Source of the DNA: Micavibrio sp.
Lineage (GTDB): Bacteria > Pseudomonadota > Alphaproteobacteria > Micavibrionales > Micavibrionaceae
NCBI GenBank assembly: GCA_021604545.1
Contig: BQJE01000001.1
Location: 293,444 to 357,443 of the forward strand
DNA: 64,000 nt
Direction: 5' to 3'
Within the stretch, counting starts at the first letter, position 1. Every line of letters starts with the position of its first letter. Shown here in pieces: positions 8,417-17,424 of this stretch. The notes beneath the pieces were generated by a model, which worked only from the letters and a program-made list of their open reading frames with translations, was not told the origin of the DNA and searched no databases. Both the position numbers and the translations under genes were made by a program.

Positions 8417-9036
8417 GACTTCGTTCCACTCATTAGCCAGGGTTTGTCTATAGAGAGTTTTTCTTCATAGGTGTTAATATGATTTCCTTTTTCCATCGTC
8501 AGGCCTATATCATCTAGGCCGTTCATCAGGCAATGTTTGCGGAACGGGTCGATATCAAAACTGAATGAAAATTTATTGCCGCGCGTGATGGTTTGTTTTT
8601 CAAGGTCAATCTCCAGAAAAGCATCAGGATTTTCCTGCGCCTCTTTCATCAGTTCGTCAATCTGTGCCTGTGGCAGCTCAACGGGTAAAATACCGTTCTT
8701 GAAACAGTTGTTGTAAAAGATATCGGCAAAGCTTGAAGCAATTACGCAACGAATGCCCATATCAAGCAAGGCCCAGGGCGCGTGCTCACGGGATGATCCG
8801 CAGCCGAAATTTTCGCCGGTGATAAGAATTTCCGCGTTTTTGTAGTCTTCTTTGTTCAAAACGAAATCATGGTTTTTGCTGCCGTCTTCATTATAGCGAA
8901 TATCATGAAAGGCATGTACGCCCAGCCCCGTGCGCTTAATCGTGCGCAGGAATTGCTTTGGGATGATGACGTCGGTGTCGACATTGATCATCGGCAGGGG
9001 GGCGGCGATTGCGCTCAGGTTGTTAAATGGCTCCAT
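8413..9036 (-). CDS. leuD: 3-isopropylmalate dehydratase small subunit
   Basis: The swivel subunit that partners LeuC to isomerise 2- to 3-isopropylmalate. 207 residues. The signature [13 protein letters not shown] is near the start (about 17-31) and [17 protein letters not shown] is in the middle (about 75-92). AGGA lies 8 bases before the ATG. leuC is not adjacent: it lies 1.8 kb upstream, separated by an HD-domain gene and two opposite-strand genes, which breaks the usual leuC-leuD order of alphaproteobacteria. Confidence 0.97.
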   Translation of the reverse strand: MEPFNNLSAIAAPLPMINVDTDVIIPKQFLRTIKRTGLGVHAFHDIRYNEDGSKNHDFVLNKEDYKNAEILITGENFGCGSSREHAPWALLDMGIRCVIASSFADIFYNNCFKNGILPVELPQAQIDELMKEAQENPDAFLEIDLEKQTITRGNKFSFSFDIDPFRKHCLMNGLDDIGLTMEKGNHINTYEEKLSIDKPWLMSGTKS

Positions 9037-9045
9037 TGTCTTGTC

Positions 9046-9723
9046 CTATTCATCCAAGCCGCTGTTATACGCATTCATCTTCATTTCTGCAAATGCTTCG
9101 AAGAGCTCCATATCAAAGATATCCGGCCCTTTTTCTTCGCGCATACGGGTGAGGACGCCGGGAATGGAGATATCACGGTCCCCGTAATGGGGGCGCCAGA
9201 TGCGCCAGCCGTCATAGGCTTCAACGATGGCCGCCAGCCGCACAGGCTTTGAAAGCTGCTCTTCTGTCAGGCCGTGATACCCCGCGCCGTTCATTTGTTC
9301 ATGGTGGTTGCGCATGATATCTAGCGTCAGGTCAATGAAGGGATGGGTCAGATAACCAAGTTCTTCCTTGACGATTTTAGAACCTAAATCCGTGTGGCTG
9401 CGGCGTTGTCGTTTTAATTCATCGGAGGGCTTTTCGACTTTGTCCCATATTTCCGCAGGCAGTTTTCTCTTGCCGATATCATGGGGCAGGGTGGCCCAAT
9501 ACATGTTCTCGGCCACCAGATCACCCAGTTCCATATGAAGGCATGTTTTTTTTATGTTTTGTGCCACGCGTTCGGCATGTTCATGAAAGATATATTTTGA
9601 ACCGGATGGTCGTTGCGCGCCATAGACTTTCAGCTTTTCCATCTCGCTTGTGATGAAGGTGTGAACAGGCGTGCCGATCTCCGGCGTTTCACGCAAATCA
9701 AAGTTGTCAGGCCACTCGCTCAT
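9046..9723 (-). CDS. HD-GYP-like phosphohydrolase (divergent motif)
   Basis: 225 residues. HD-domain residues are visible: HDIGK at 81-85, a His at 110 in SHTDLG, and HHEQMNGAGYHG at 140-151. In HD-GYP cyclic-di-GMP phosphodiesterases the last motif is HHExxDGxGYP; here Asp is Asn and the Pro of GYP is His. The metal-binding His/Asp set appears kept, so hydrolase activity is likely, but substrate choice is uncertain. It lies 9 bases before leuD and may be co-transcribed with leuD and leuB. There is no attached receiver or sensor domain. Confidence 0.75.
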   Translation of the reverse strand: MSEWPDNFDLRETPEIGTPVHTFITSEMEKLKVYGAQRPSGSKYIFHEHAERVAQNIKKTCLHMELGDLVAENMYWATLPHDIGKRKLPAEIWDKVEKPSDELKRQRRSHTDLGSKIVKEELGYLTHPFIDLTLDIMRNHHEQMNGAGYHGLTEEQLSKPVRLAAIVEAYDGWRIWRPHYGDRDISIPGVLTRMREEKGPDIFDMELFEAFAEMKMNAYNSGLDE

Positions 9724-9832
9724 TTGTTTCCCATAATCATTTCATAAAATTTTATCTATCCTGTATTACTATAGGTTTAGATAAGCACAAAAAAAGAAAC
9801 GACAATAAAAGACAATATACGGGAGATAGAAG

Positions 9833-10186
9833 ATGTGTAAGAAGCTTATAGCAAGCGTTGTGGCGATAGTATTGTGCCCAATGGCGGGTCCGTCTATCGA
9901 CGCACAAGAGCTGACAGGTTACGCCCAAGAGGCAAAGATTGAAGGCTATTCATTGTTTTATGACTTTGATTACTTTTTCCAGCCTGATTTTTCCAACGAG
10001 AGTGCTGTGTACAGCATCGAAGACGGTAAGGGTTTTGCCTATAGACTGGCACAATCACGCGAAGGGGCCACTTTGGGTTTGTTCGTGAAGAATAGCGCCT
10101 CGGAAAGCTATGATATTACAGGTACAGAGCTGAACGCCATTGCCCCGGCGGCGGGTATTCAGTTGACCTTTGACCTCAGCCTTTAG
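9833..10186 (+). CDS. small exported protein, unknown
   Basis: 117 residues. The N-terminus has a basic start, a hydrophobic stretch of about 15 residues and a probable signal peptidase site after SIDA (near 24-25). The mature part is small, acidic and aromatic-rich (GYSLFYDFDYFFQPDF). No family recognised. A GGGAGA site lies 7-8 bases before the ATG. It runs opposite to the flanking leu genes, with a 109-base promoter region shared with the HD-GYP-like gene. Confidence 0.7.
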   Translation: MCKKLIASVVAIVLCPMAGPSIDAQELTGYAQEAKIEGYSLFYDFDYFFQPDFSNESAVYSIEDGKGFAYRLAQSREGATLGLFVKNSASESYDITGTELNAIAPAAGIQLTFDLSL

Positions 10187-10298
10187 ATATAAAATATAGC
10201 TTTTCCTACCAAATATATGAAAAAATCTTGCAAAGAGCCTTTTTTTGTCATATAACGATCTCCTTATTTTAAATAATTCTATTAAGGAGAGTATTGAT

Positions 10299-10766
10299 AT
10301 GAACTTTAACTTAGCAAGTAGTCCGGTAGCGAAGATAGCGGGGACCACGGTTCTCGGTGCACTTATTTTGCTTCAATCAAGTTGCGGAGCAGTTAAAGCT
10401 AAATATGGAGCTGTGGGAAGATCGGTAAAGCAGAGTTTAGCCGTATCTGAAGCTAGCAATGACCCAGCGCTAGCCAAACAAAATAAATTCATCAAATCAC
10501 TCTTTAAGAAATGTGGTTGCAAAGGAGAATATGGCCAAGAGCTTGAAGATCACGGTGTCTATGGGCCTGACGCAGTACATGCAGAAAAGAGTCTTGTTGC
10601 AGCAAACGCTGAACTTATGAAAACACTTAGCCAAGGCGGGACTGTGGAATTAGACTTTCAAGATAAGAAATTTGTTTTGACTATTGCTGACCTTTATAAA
10701 GAAGGAAAGTTGAATGACTGTCCAGAAGAAGTTGATTTTGAGACCTTAGAGCTAAACAAAAAATAA
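10299..10766 (+). CDS. small lipoprotein, unknown
   Basis: 155 residues from the chosen ATG, which has AAGGAGAG 9 bases upstream; an in-frame upstream ATG at 10245 lacks a ribosome site. The leader ends LILLQSSC, a plausible lipobox with the lipidated Cys near residue 29. The mature part is helical and contains a CGC pair (KKCGCKGEYG) and a C-terminal Cys. No known family. It stands antiparallel between leuD and leuC and ends in a terminator shared with leuC. Confidence 0.7.
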   Translation: MNFNLASSPVAKIAGTTVLGALILLQSSCGAVKAKYGAVGRSVKQSLAVSEASNDPALAKQNKFIKSLFKKCGCKGEYGQELEDHGVYGPDAVHAEKSLVAANAELMKTLSQGGTVELDFQDKKFVLTIADLYKEGKLNDCPEEVDFETLELNKK

Positions 10767-10788
10767 ATAAAGATTGAATAAAGAATTC

Positions 10789-10818
10789 AAAAAACCGGGC
10801 TTTGGTCCGGTTTTTTTT
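10789..10818. terminator. bidirectional rho-independent terminator
   Basis: Stem AAAACCGG/CCGGTTTT around loop GCTTTGGT, with A-run and T-run on either side. It serves the rightward lipoprotein gene and the convergent leuC gene, whose stop codon overlaps its right end. Confidence 0.85.
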
Positions 10819-12223
10819 ATGCCAGATCACGTACATCAGTGAGGCGGCCTGCGATGGCGGCGGCGGCGGCCATAGCGGGGGAGAGTAGATGTGTGCGGCC
10901 ACCGCGGCCCTGACGGCCTTCAAAGTTACGGTTGGAGGTCGAAGCGCAGCGCTCTCCGGGTTCTAGTTTATCGGCATTCATCGCCAGGCACATAGAGCAA
11001 CCCGGTTCACGCCATTCAAAACCGGATTCAATGAATATTTTATCAAGACCTTCGTCTTCGGCTTGTGCTTTCACGAGGCCGGAGCCAGGAACAATGAGGG
11101 CGCGAATATTGTCTGCAACTTTTTTTCCTTCGGCTACTTTTGCGGCTTCGCGTAAATCTTCGATGCGCGAATTTGTACAAGAGCCGATGAATACAGTGTC
11201 TATTTTAATGTCCAGCATTTTAGTGCCGGGTTTGAGGTCCATATATTCGAGGGATCTTTCAATTGCGGCTTTGCGGTTGGCATCATCATAATCAGCCGGG
11301 TTGGGTACCGTGCCAGTGATAGGTACAATGTCTTGCGGCGATGTGCCCCATGTCACGATGGGGGGGATGTCAGAACCTTCAATCACGATTTCTTTATCGT
11401 ATGTGGCACCATCATCAGAAGGAAGGGTTTGCCAATAGGCCACAGCCTTGTCCCAGTTATCGTTTTGGGGTGCCATTGGGCGGCCCTTTATATATGCGAA
11501 CGTGGTCTCATCCGGCGCCACCAGCCCGGCGCGCGCGCCAGCTTCGATCGACATGTTGCAAACGCTCATGCGGCCTTCCATGCTCATATTGTTAAAAACA
11601 TCGCCGGCATATTCGATGACATAGCCCGTCCCGCCGGCGGTGCCAATCTCACCGATGATGGTAAGCGCAACGTCTTTGGGTGTGATGCCAACACCAAGTT
11701 CACCATTCACCGTGATGCGCATTGATTTGGCCGGTTTCTGTATCAACGTTTGCGTGGCCAGCACATGTTCGACCTCCGACGTGCCGATACCAAAGGCCAA
11801 AGCGCCAAATGCACCATGCGTTGAAGTGTGACTGTCGCCGCAAACAATGGTCATGCCGGGTTGGGTAAAGCCTTGTTCGGGGCCGATAACATGAACAATG
11901 CCCTGACGCTTGTCATCCATATCAAACAATGTCACGCCGAATTCATCACAGTTCTTGCGTAGGGTTTCGACCTGGATGCGGCTGTCTTCTTCTTTGATGC
12001 CCTCAGAACGGTCAGTGGTGGGGACGTTGTGATCGGCCACGGCCAGCGTGGCGTCTGTGCGCCGGACACCACGCCCGGAAAGCCGCAATCCTTCAAAGGC
12101 CTGCGGTGAAGTCACCTCGTGCACCAGATGGCGGTCGATATATATCAGGCAGGTGCCGTCATCCTGTTTATGGACGATATGCTCGTTCCAGATTTTTTCA
12201 AATAATGTGCGCGGTTTAGCCAT
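10817..12223 (-). CDS. leuC: 3-isopropylmalate dehydratase large subunit
   Basis: Aconitase-family [4Fe-4S] subunit of the leucine pathway. 468 residues, normal length. Cluster ligands are visible as FIGSCTNSR (Cys near 350) and GCSMCLAMN (two Cys near 411-414), with the [20 protein letters not shown] region after them. No strong ribosome site is seen before the ATG. It is separated from leuD by inserted genes, so it probably has its own promoter in the 117 bases shared with the divergent gene at 12341. Confidence 0.97.
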   Translation of the reverse strand: MAKPRTLFEKIWNEHIVHKQDDGTCLIYIDRHLVHEVTSPQAFEGLRLSGRGVRRTDATLAVADHNVPTTDRSEGIKEEDSRIQVETLRKNCDEFGVTLFDMDDKRQGIVHVIGPEQGFTQPGMTIVCGDSHTSTHGAFGALAFGIGTSEVEHVLATQTLIQKPAKSMRITVNGELGVGITPKDVALTIIGEIGTAGGTGYVIEYAGDVFNNMSMEGRMSVCNMSIEAGARAGLVAPDETTFAYIKGRPMAPQNDNWDKAVAYWQTLPSDDGATYDKEIVIEGSDIPPIVTWGTSPQDIVPITGTVPNPADYDDANRKAAIERSLEYMDLKPGTKMLDIKIDTVFIGSCTNSRIEDLREAAKVAEGKKVADNIRALIVPGSGLVKAQAEDEGLDKIFIESGFEWREPGCSMCLAMNADKLEPGERCASTSNRNFEGRQGRGGRTHLLSPAMAAAAAIAGRLTDVRDLA

Positions 12224-12340
12224 GTTTCTTAATAAAAAATTAATATTTACGGAATATCATACACTAACAGAATTGGCATTAAACAGATAACCAGAAACAT
12301 AGTCAATTCAATAGAATTTGGTAATAGAGGGTGTAAGAGA

Positions 12341-13006
12341 ATGAGCGGTTTATGTGGCGTGTTTGATTCTGCATGCGGTGGCAAAGATTTGATTGCTGCC
12401 GATCTTGTTGTTCCTTTCAAAGCCGGTGAAGAGCTTTATGCTTATCTTGGTTCACAAGGCGGGTCTGGAAAAATTGTTTCTATTGATCAGGAAGCTTTGG
12501 ATACAGCACTTAGCAAAACCAATGCAAATATCGTTAATTTAAAGAATATTGATAGTGATGAAGCCACACAGTCTTTGCAAAACCAAATCAGTGAAGATGC
12601 CGTAAAATATTATCCCACGGCCCTTGGGCAAGTGAATAGGTTGCGTCAGGACAAGTGGAATGAAGGCCCCTTGCCTAATGAGCTTTCTGGGTTTGACGAT
12701 CTGGAAGTGTTGCAGATTCAGGATGCTTTTCGGACGCTGACCTCAAATTCATTGGGGCTTATGATACACAAGGAAAGAGCAGCGGGAGGTGATGATATCG
12801 AGCCCATGGAATATCTTCACGGTGAGATATTTGATACTGTAGGGCGGTTGGAAATGAGTAAGAATCTTCTGCATTTTAGCCGTGATTTTGCCGTTAAGTT
12901 TAATGAGTTTCAGCAAGAGCACAACGAGCCAGTTACGCAGCCGAATATAACGCCACCGGGGATGTTACAGCAGTTTTTAAAACCTGAGCCGTTGCCAGAG
13001 GCGTAA
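12341..13006 (+). CDS. hypothetical protein, orphan
   Basis: 221 residues, no signal peptide or membrane segment. The N-terminus has two Cys (GLCGVFDSACGG). The middle and C-terminal parts are helical and acidic, with a proline-rich tail (PVTQPNITPPGM). No family recognised. It lies antiparallel between leuC and rplS, which are usually neighbours on one strand in alphaproteobacteria, so it is probably an insertion in this lineage. A weak purine-rich site (GAGGGTGTAAGAGA) precedes the start. Confidence 0.65.
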   Translation: MSGLCGVFDSACGGKDLIAADLVVPFKAGEELYAYLGSQGGSGKIVSIDQEALDTALSKTNANIVNLKNIDSDEATQSLQNQISEDAVKYYPTALGQVNRLRQDKWNEGPLPNELSGFDDLEVLQIQDAFRTLTSNSLGLMIHKERAAGGDDIEPMEYLHGEIFDTVGRLEMSKNLLHFSRDFAVKFNEFQQEHNEPVTQPNITPPGMLQQFLKPEPLPEA

Positions 13007-13073
13007 TTATTTCGTTAACCTTTCTACAACTATTCGGCGTTATACTTATTGCAGTGCAATAGGAGACGAAACG

Positions 13074-13205
13074 ATGGCTAATAAGCCCCTAATAGAAAAA
13101 TTTGAAGCGGTAAGTATAGGGCCGGATCAGATGCAGCCTACAATGTCACTTGGCGGTGCAACGGTCACAGGCGTTATAATGTCGCCTGCCGCCGTTCTTA
13201 AATAA
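13074..13205 (+). CDS. 43-residue small protein, unknown
   Basis: An open frame ATG 13074 to TAA 13205 with a good AGGAG site (13061-13065) 8 bases upstream. The product starts MANKPLIEKFEAVSIGP and ends SPAAVLK, with no obvious membrane helix. It follows the 12341 gene by 67 bases and ends one base short of the convergent rplS stop. No homology can be judged at this length. The clean ribosome site and exact fit between neighbours support it. Confidence 0.5.
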   Translation: MANKPLIEKFEAVSIGPDQMQPTMSLGGATVTGVIMSPAAVLK

Positions 13206-13206
13206 A

Positions 13207-13731
13207 CTATTTCTTGTCAGGTTTATCTTTTTTCGCGGCAGTCTTTTTGGCTGCTGTTTTCTTTGCGGGTTTATCAGCTTTTGGAGCGTCGTCAGCTTTT
13301 TTATCAGCAGATTTAGCCTTCGCCTTTTTAGATTCTTTTTTCGGCTTTGCTTCTCTGGCTTCGATGTCGTGGCCTGTGGTGCGTTCGGAAATACGGGCTT
13401 TCTTACCACGAAGATCGCGAAGGTAATACAGCTTGGCACGACGAACAGAACCGCGTCTTACCAGTTCAATTGAATCAATCCGTGAACTCCAAAGCGGGAA
13501 CACACGCTCAACGCCTTCACCGGCACTGATTTTACGCACGGTAAAGTTTTCGTTGATGCCGCCGCCTTCACGAGAAATACAAACGCCTTCATAGGCCTGG
13601 ATACGCTCACGCGTTCCTTCCTTCACACGGACATTAACTTTGACGGTATCACCGGCACCGAAACTAGGGACCTGTTTGGTTTCCTGAAGCTTTTCGAGCT
13701 GTTTGGCTTCGAATTTTTGTACTGTATTCAT
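13207..13731 (-). CDS. rplS: 50S ribosomal protein L19 with long basic tail
   Basis: The bL19 fold occupies about residues 1-120 ([57 protein letters not shown]). After that comes a Lys/Ala-rich tail of about 50 residues ([18 protein letters not shown]), much longer than the usual 115-130 residue protein. L19 sits at the subunit interface. The start has a GGGAAG site. Last gene of the ffh-rpsP-rimM-trmD-rplS set, with a 126-base gap after trmD. Confidence 0.96.
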   Translation of the reverse strand: MNTVQKFEAKQLEKLQETKQVPSFGAGDTVKVNVRVKEGTRERIQAYEGVCISREGGGINENFTVRKISAGEGVERVFPLWSSRIDSIELVRRGSVRRAKLYYLRDLRGKKARISERTTGHDIEAREAKPKKESKKAKAKSADKKADDAPKADKPAKKTAAKKTAAKKDKPDKK

Positions 13732-13857
13732 CTTTTTCTTCCCTTATCAGGCCCCGATATCAGGCGTTAACCCGGCGGACCATTTGTGTTTTTATGGGGT
13801 TTATCCAAATTCTGGGCGTTTTATACCGTCTAAAGCAGTAAAAAACAAGAAAATACG

Positions 13858-14553
13858 TCACTTTTTACCAAGTAAATCGGGACGGCGTTTTTGGGTGATT
13901 TTCTGAGCTTGCTCCTGCCGCCAGGCCTTTATTTTGCCGTGATCACCAGATTGCAGGATTTCGGGCACATCGTGGGTTTTTCCGTCCGAGGCGTTCCAGC
14001 TGGCGGGCTTGGTATAATGCGGGTATTCCAGCAGGTTAGGGGTAGAAAAGCTTTCTTCTGTGGGGGTTTCCGCGTTACCGAGCACACCGGGTAGCAGGCG
14101 GATACAGGCATCCATTAAGGTTAACGCCGCTGGTTCGCCGCCAGAGAGCACATAATCGCCGATAGAGACCTCTTCGAAGTCATGAGCGTCCAATATGCGC
14201 TGGTCTACACCTTCATAACGGCCACAGAGGAGGGTGATTGCGCTGGTTTGTGACAGGTTTTGTGCCATTTTCTGGTCCAGAACCCGGCCTTTGGGGCTTA
14301 AAAATATCTTTTTACCGGGATTTTCGATGGATAGTAGGGCTTTTTCGATGATATCAGCGCGCATTACCATGCCTGCACCGCCACCATAGGGCGTGTCATC
14401 GACGGATTTATGCACCCCTTCGGCGAAGTCGCGGATATTTATTGTGTCATAGGACCATATGTTTTTCTCCAGTGCCTTGCCGCTGAGCGATTGCCCGAGG
14501 CTGCCCGGGAACATATCGGGGAAGAGGGTGAGGATGTTGATGTGCCAGCTCAT
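13858..14553 (-). CDS. trmD: tRNA (guanine-N1-)-methyltransferase
   Basis: Methylates G37 of tRNAs read by CNN codons, using S-adenosylmethionine in a trefoil knot. 231 residues. Key stretches are LLCGRYEGVDQRILDAHDFE and SIGDYVLSGGEPAALTLMDA, then LEYPHYTKPASW. It overlaps the rimM stop by 4 bases (ATGA) and is translationally coupled to it. Confidence 0.97.
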   Translation of the reverse strand: MSWHINILTLFPDMFPGSLGQSLSGKALEKNIWSYDTINIRDFAEGVHKSVDDTPYGGGAGMVMRADIIEKALLSIENPGKKIFLSPKGRVLDQKMAQNLSQTSAITLLCGRYEGVDQRILDAHDFEEVSIGDYVLSGGEPAALTLMDACIRLLPGVLGNAETPTEESFSTPNLLEYPHYTKPASWNASDGKTHDVPEILQSGDHGKIKAWRQEQAQKITQKRRPDLLGKK

Positions 14554-15101
14554 TGCATTTCTTCTTTAATCTCTGGGGGTAAATTGATGGTGATCATGCC
14601 GGTTTCAATATCGATGTTCGGTACATTTTCTTTTGTGAAGATCAGGAAAAAACTTTGGTTGTCTTTCGGTTTGATCTCCAGTAAATCGCCAGCGCCGAAA
14701 TTTTGTATGGACGTAACGGTTCCGATAACCTTGCCGTCTTTGTCTTCGGCTTTGAGGCCAGCTAGATCTTCAATGTAAAATTCACCTTCGGCTGGTTCAG
14801 GGAGTTTGTCTCTCTCAAGCCAAAGTTCGGTGCCGTTTAATGCGTCGGCCTTGGTCTTATCGTCTATGCCCTCAATCTCAACCAACCAGTTTTTGCCGAC
14901 AATATTTTTCAGCTTAATGGAAATTTGATCCGGGCCGGTTTCAGAGGTATAAAGCGGCCCGTATTGCTCGAGCGCTTTTGGGTCTTCGCCAAAACAGAAG
15001 ACTTTGACCAGACCCTTTACACCGTGCGCGCCGTTGATTTTCCCAAGGCATACACGTTTCGGGGTCTGGTCATTATCCTGAAATGACGTAGTGGAGGACA
15101 T
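14550..15101 (-). CDS. rimM: 16S rRNA processing protein RimM
   Basis: A maturation factor for the 30S head that binds S19. 183 residues. The N-terminal RimM barrel starts VCLGKINGAHGVKGLVKVF, and the PRC-barrel part is at about 110-180 (EFYIEDLAGLKAEDKDGKVI; IPNIDIETGMITINLP-like end). It starts immediately after the rpsP stop with no gap, and ends overlapping trmD. Confidence 0.95.
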   Translation of the reverse strand: MSSTTSFQDNDQTPKRVCLGKINGAHGVKGLVKVFCFGEDPKALEQYGPLYTSETGPDQISIKLKNIVGKNWLVEIEGIDDKTKADALNGTELWLERDKLPEPAEGEFYIEDLAGLKAEDKDGKVIGTVTSIQNFGAGDLLEIKPKDNQSFFLIFTKENVPNIDIETGMITINLPPEIKEEMQ

Positions 15102-15683
15102 TTAGTCCTCTTTCTTTTCTTCTTCTTTAGGCTCTTCAGCTGGAGCGTCTTCAGCTTTAGCTTCCTCAGCTGGTTTTTCTTCAGCGGCGGGAGCTTCTTC
15201 TTTCGCCTCTTCCTTTGGAGCTTCCTCAGCAGGTGTTTCTGCTGGTGCTTCAGCTTCTGCGGGTGCAGCGTCTTCAGCAGGAGCCTCTTCGGCGGGTGCT
15301 TCAGGTGCTGGCGCTTTTGCCGCTTCTTCAGCTGCTTCCTTCGCTTTCGCTACTTTTTCTTTTTTGTCCTCTACGCGCAGCAGCGTTTTTTCGCTTGGTT
15401 TGGATTTGTTTGGACGGTTTGGCTGCGTCGGTACTTCTGCAAGACCGGCTTTGCCGAGAAAGATTGCAACGCGCTCGGATGGTTTGGCGCCTTGGGACAG
15501 CCAGTATTTGATGCGGTCTTCCACGAGTTTCACGCGTTCTTGATCATCGGGGAGCAGGGGGTTATAGGTTCCCAGCCTTTCGATGTAGCGCCCGTCGCGC
15601 GGCATGCGTTTATCCGCGACCACGATGCGGTAGAACGGACGGTTCTTCCGTCCCTGTCTTGATAGTCTGATTGATAGTGCCAT
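15102..15683 (-). CDS. rpsP: 30S ribosomal protein S16 with long acidic tail
   Basis: bS16 occupies about residues 1-85 ([32 protein letters not shown]). The rest, over 100 residues, is a low-complexity Ala/Glu/Pro tail ([18 protein letters not shown] and similar). Alphaproteobacterial S16 proteins often have extensions, but this one is very long, at 193 residues total. The tail is strongly acidic, opposite in charge to the L19 tail encoded in the same operon. Confidence 0.96.
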   Translation of the reverse strand: MALSIRLSRQGRKNRPFYRIVVADKRMPRDGRYIERLGTYNPLLPDDQERVKLVEDRIKYWLSQGAKPSERVAIFLGKAGLAEVPTQPNRPNKSKPSEKTLLRVEDKKEKVAKAKEAAEEAAKAPAPEAPAEEAPAEDAAPAEAEAPAETPAEEAPKEEAKEEAPAAEEKPAEEAKAEDAPAEEPKEEEKKED

Positions 15684-15714
15684 TTCAGTAGTCTCCTTTT
15701 GGTTTGGTTAAAGT

Positions 15715-17265
15715 TTACCGCTTCTTCTTTTTGCGATTTTTTTTCTTGCCGCCATGTGGCTGGCTAGAATTCCCTAGTAAATTTTCTAAATCTCCCGGCA
15801 TGCTCTGACCAGCCAGTGCGCCGCCGGGGGCGAAGGGGTTGGGACCGAGGCCACCTTCATCAATGCCAGCCATATCTTCGGCCAGGGCTTCAGGGTTCAT
15901 GGCATCGGCCATTTCCGCCATATCACCGCCCATCATATCTTTCATCATGCCCATCATTTTGCCGGCACCCATTTTCTTCATGCGCTTCATCATGGTTTGC
16001 ATCTGTTTGAGCTGCTTCACGATCTGGTTGATCTCCTGCACTGTTGTACCTGAGCCGGCGGCGATGCGTTTTTTACGTGAGGCATTCAGAAGGTCTGGCT
16101 TTTCGCGCTCTTTATTTGTCATGGAAAAAATAATGGCTTCCTGTTTTTTCATGTGAGAGTCATCAACGCCTGCTTCGTCCAGTTGCCCTGCCATTTTTCC
16201 AAGGCCGGGCATCATCTTCATCATTGCGCCCATGCCACCCATTTTTTTCATCTGTTGCATTTGCGACAGGAGATCGTTGAAATCGAATTTGCCCTTTTTG
16301 AATTTGGCGGCCATTTTTTTGGCTTCGTCCTGGTCGACGGTTTCGACCGCCTTTTCAACCAGTGAGACCACATCACCCATGCCAAGAATGCGTCCGGCGA
16401 TCCGGTCAGGGTGAAAGGATTCCAGCGCGTCTATTTTTTCTCCGGTTCCCAGCAATTTGATTGGTTTGCCGGTGACGGCTTTCATGCTCATGGCCGCGCC
16501 GCCGCGGGCATCGCCATCGATACGGGTGAGCATGATACCAGTGATATCAACGGCCGCGTCAAAGGCTGTGGCGGTTTGCACGGCGTCTTGCCCTGTCATC
16601 GCATCAGCCACAAGCAGCGTTTCAATAGGATTGATAGTTTTTTTGATTTGGGAAATTTCGTCCATCAGAGTTTCATCAATGGACAGGCGTCCTGCCGTAT
16701 CGAGGATGACAACATCAAAGCCTTCTTTGCGTCCCACATCCATCGCACGCTTGGCGATATCAAGTGGTTTTTGTTTCTCAACGATAGGCAGCGTTGTAAT
16801 ATCTGTTTGTTCGCCGAGTTGTTTCAATTGTTCCTGCGCCGCCGGGCGATAAACATCGAGGGATGCCATCAGGACTTTTTTGTTGTGCTTATTGGTAAGG
16901 TGTTTGGCTATTTTTGCTGACGATGTCGTTTTACCAGAGCCCTGCAAGCCGACCATCAGGTAAGCACAAGGCGGTGTGCCAAATTGCATAGGGTCTTTTT
17001 CAGAGCCCAGAAGTTCAATGATGGCATCATGGACAATTTTGATGACCTGCTGGCCTGGATTGACGCCTTTGACGATTTCCTGGCCGGTGGCTTTTTGTTT
17101 AACCGTTTCGATGAAATCCTTAACCACGGGCAGGGCGACATCAGCCTCGAGCAGCGCCACACGGATTTCACGCGCTGCGGCCATGACATCGTTTTCCGAG
17201 AGGGTGCCTTTTCCTCTCAGGCTATCGAATACACCACCAAGCTTTTCACTCAAAGATTCAAACAT
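15715..17265 (-). CDS. ffh: signal recognition particle GTPase Ffh
   Basis: Binds signal sequences of nascent membrane proteins and 4.5S RNA, and docks with FtsY. 516 residues. The N domain is about 1-85, then the G domain with G1 GLQGSGKTTSSAKIAKHL, DTAGRLSID and TRIDGDARGG. The Met-rich M domain (about 300-450, KKMGGMGAMMKMMPGLGKM) is followed by a basic end (GGKKKNRKKKKR). First gene of the operon with rpsP, rimM, trmD and rplS. It diverges from dapF. Confidence 0.98.
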   Translation of the reverse strand: MFESLSEKLGGVFDSLRGKGTLSENDVMAAAREIRVALLEADVALPVVKDFIETVKQKATGQEIVKGVNPGQQVIKIVHDAIIELLGSEKDPMQFGTPPCAYLMVGLQGSGKTTSSAKIAKHLTNKHNKKVLMASLDVYRPAAQEQLKQLGEQTDITTLPIVEKQKPLDIAKRAMDVGRKEGFDVVILDTAGRLSIDETLMDEISQIKKTINPIETLLVADAMTGQDAVQTATAFDAAVDITGIMLTRIDGDARGGAAMSMKAVTGKPIKLLGTGEKIDALESFHPDRIAGRILGMGDVVSLVEKAVETVDQDEAKKMAAKFKKGKFDFNDLLSQMQQMKKMGGMGAMMKMMPGLGKMAGQLDEAGVDDSHMKKQEAIIFSMTNKEREKPDLLNASRKKRIAAGSGTTVQEINQIVKQLKQMQTMMKRMKKMGAGKMMGMMKDMMGGDMAEMADAMNPEALAEDMAGIDEGGLGPNPFAPGGALAGQSMPGDLENLLGNSSQPHGGKKKNRKKKKR

Positions 17266-17295
17266 TTAAAGCCTTTTCCTCACAAAGCATTTCAG

Positions 17296-17325
17296 CCCCG
17301 GTGAGCGTCAATTCGCCGACCGGGG
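17296..17325 (-). other. stem-loop in the ffh leader region
   Basis: Perfect 7-base arms CCCCGGT (17296-17302) and ACCGGGG (17319-17325), with an inner GCG/CGC stem across a small internal loop. No U-tract follows on either side. It lies 30 bases upstream of ffh and 94 bases upstream of dapF, on the leader of one or other transcript. It may be a regulatory or stabilising structure, or chance. Confidence 0.35.
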
Positions 17326-17424
17326 GGTACCGCTAAGCACTAACATTTAGTCATGTCAGTGAAATTTGGTGGGAAATTACGGCGAAATTGCTGTATTGTC
17401 AAGAAAATACAGGAAGCTATGGAT

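Noticed and set aside
15215-15511. Rightward Leu/Gln-rich frame opposite rpsP
   Set aside because: It is the complement of the low-complexity acidic tail of S16.
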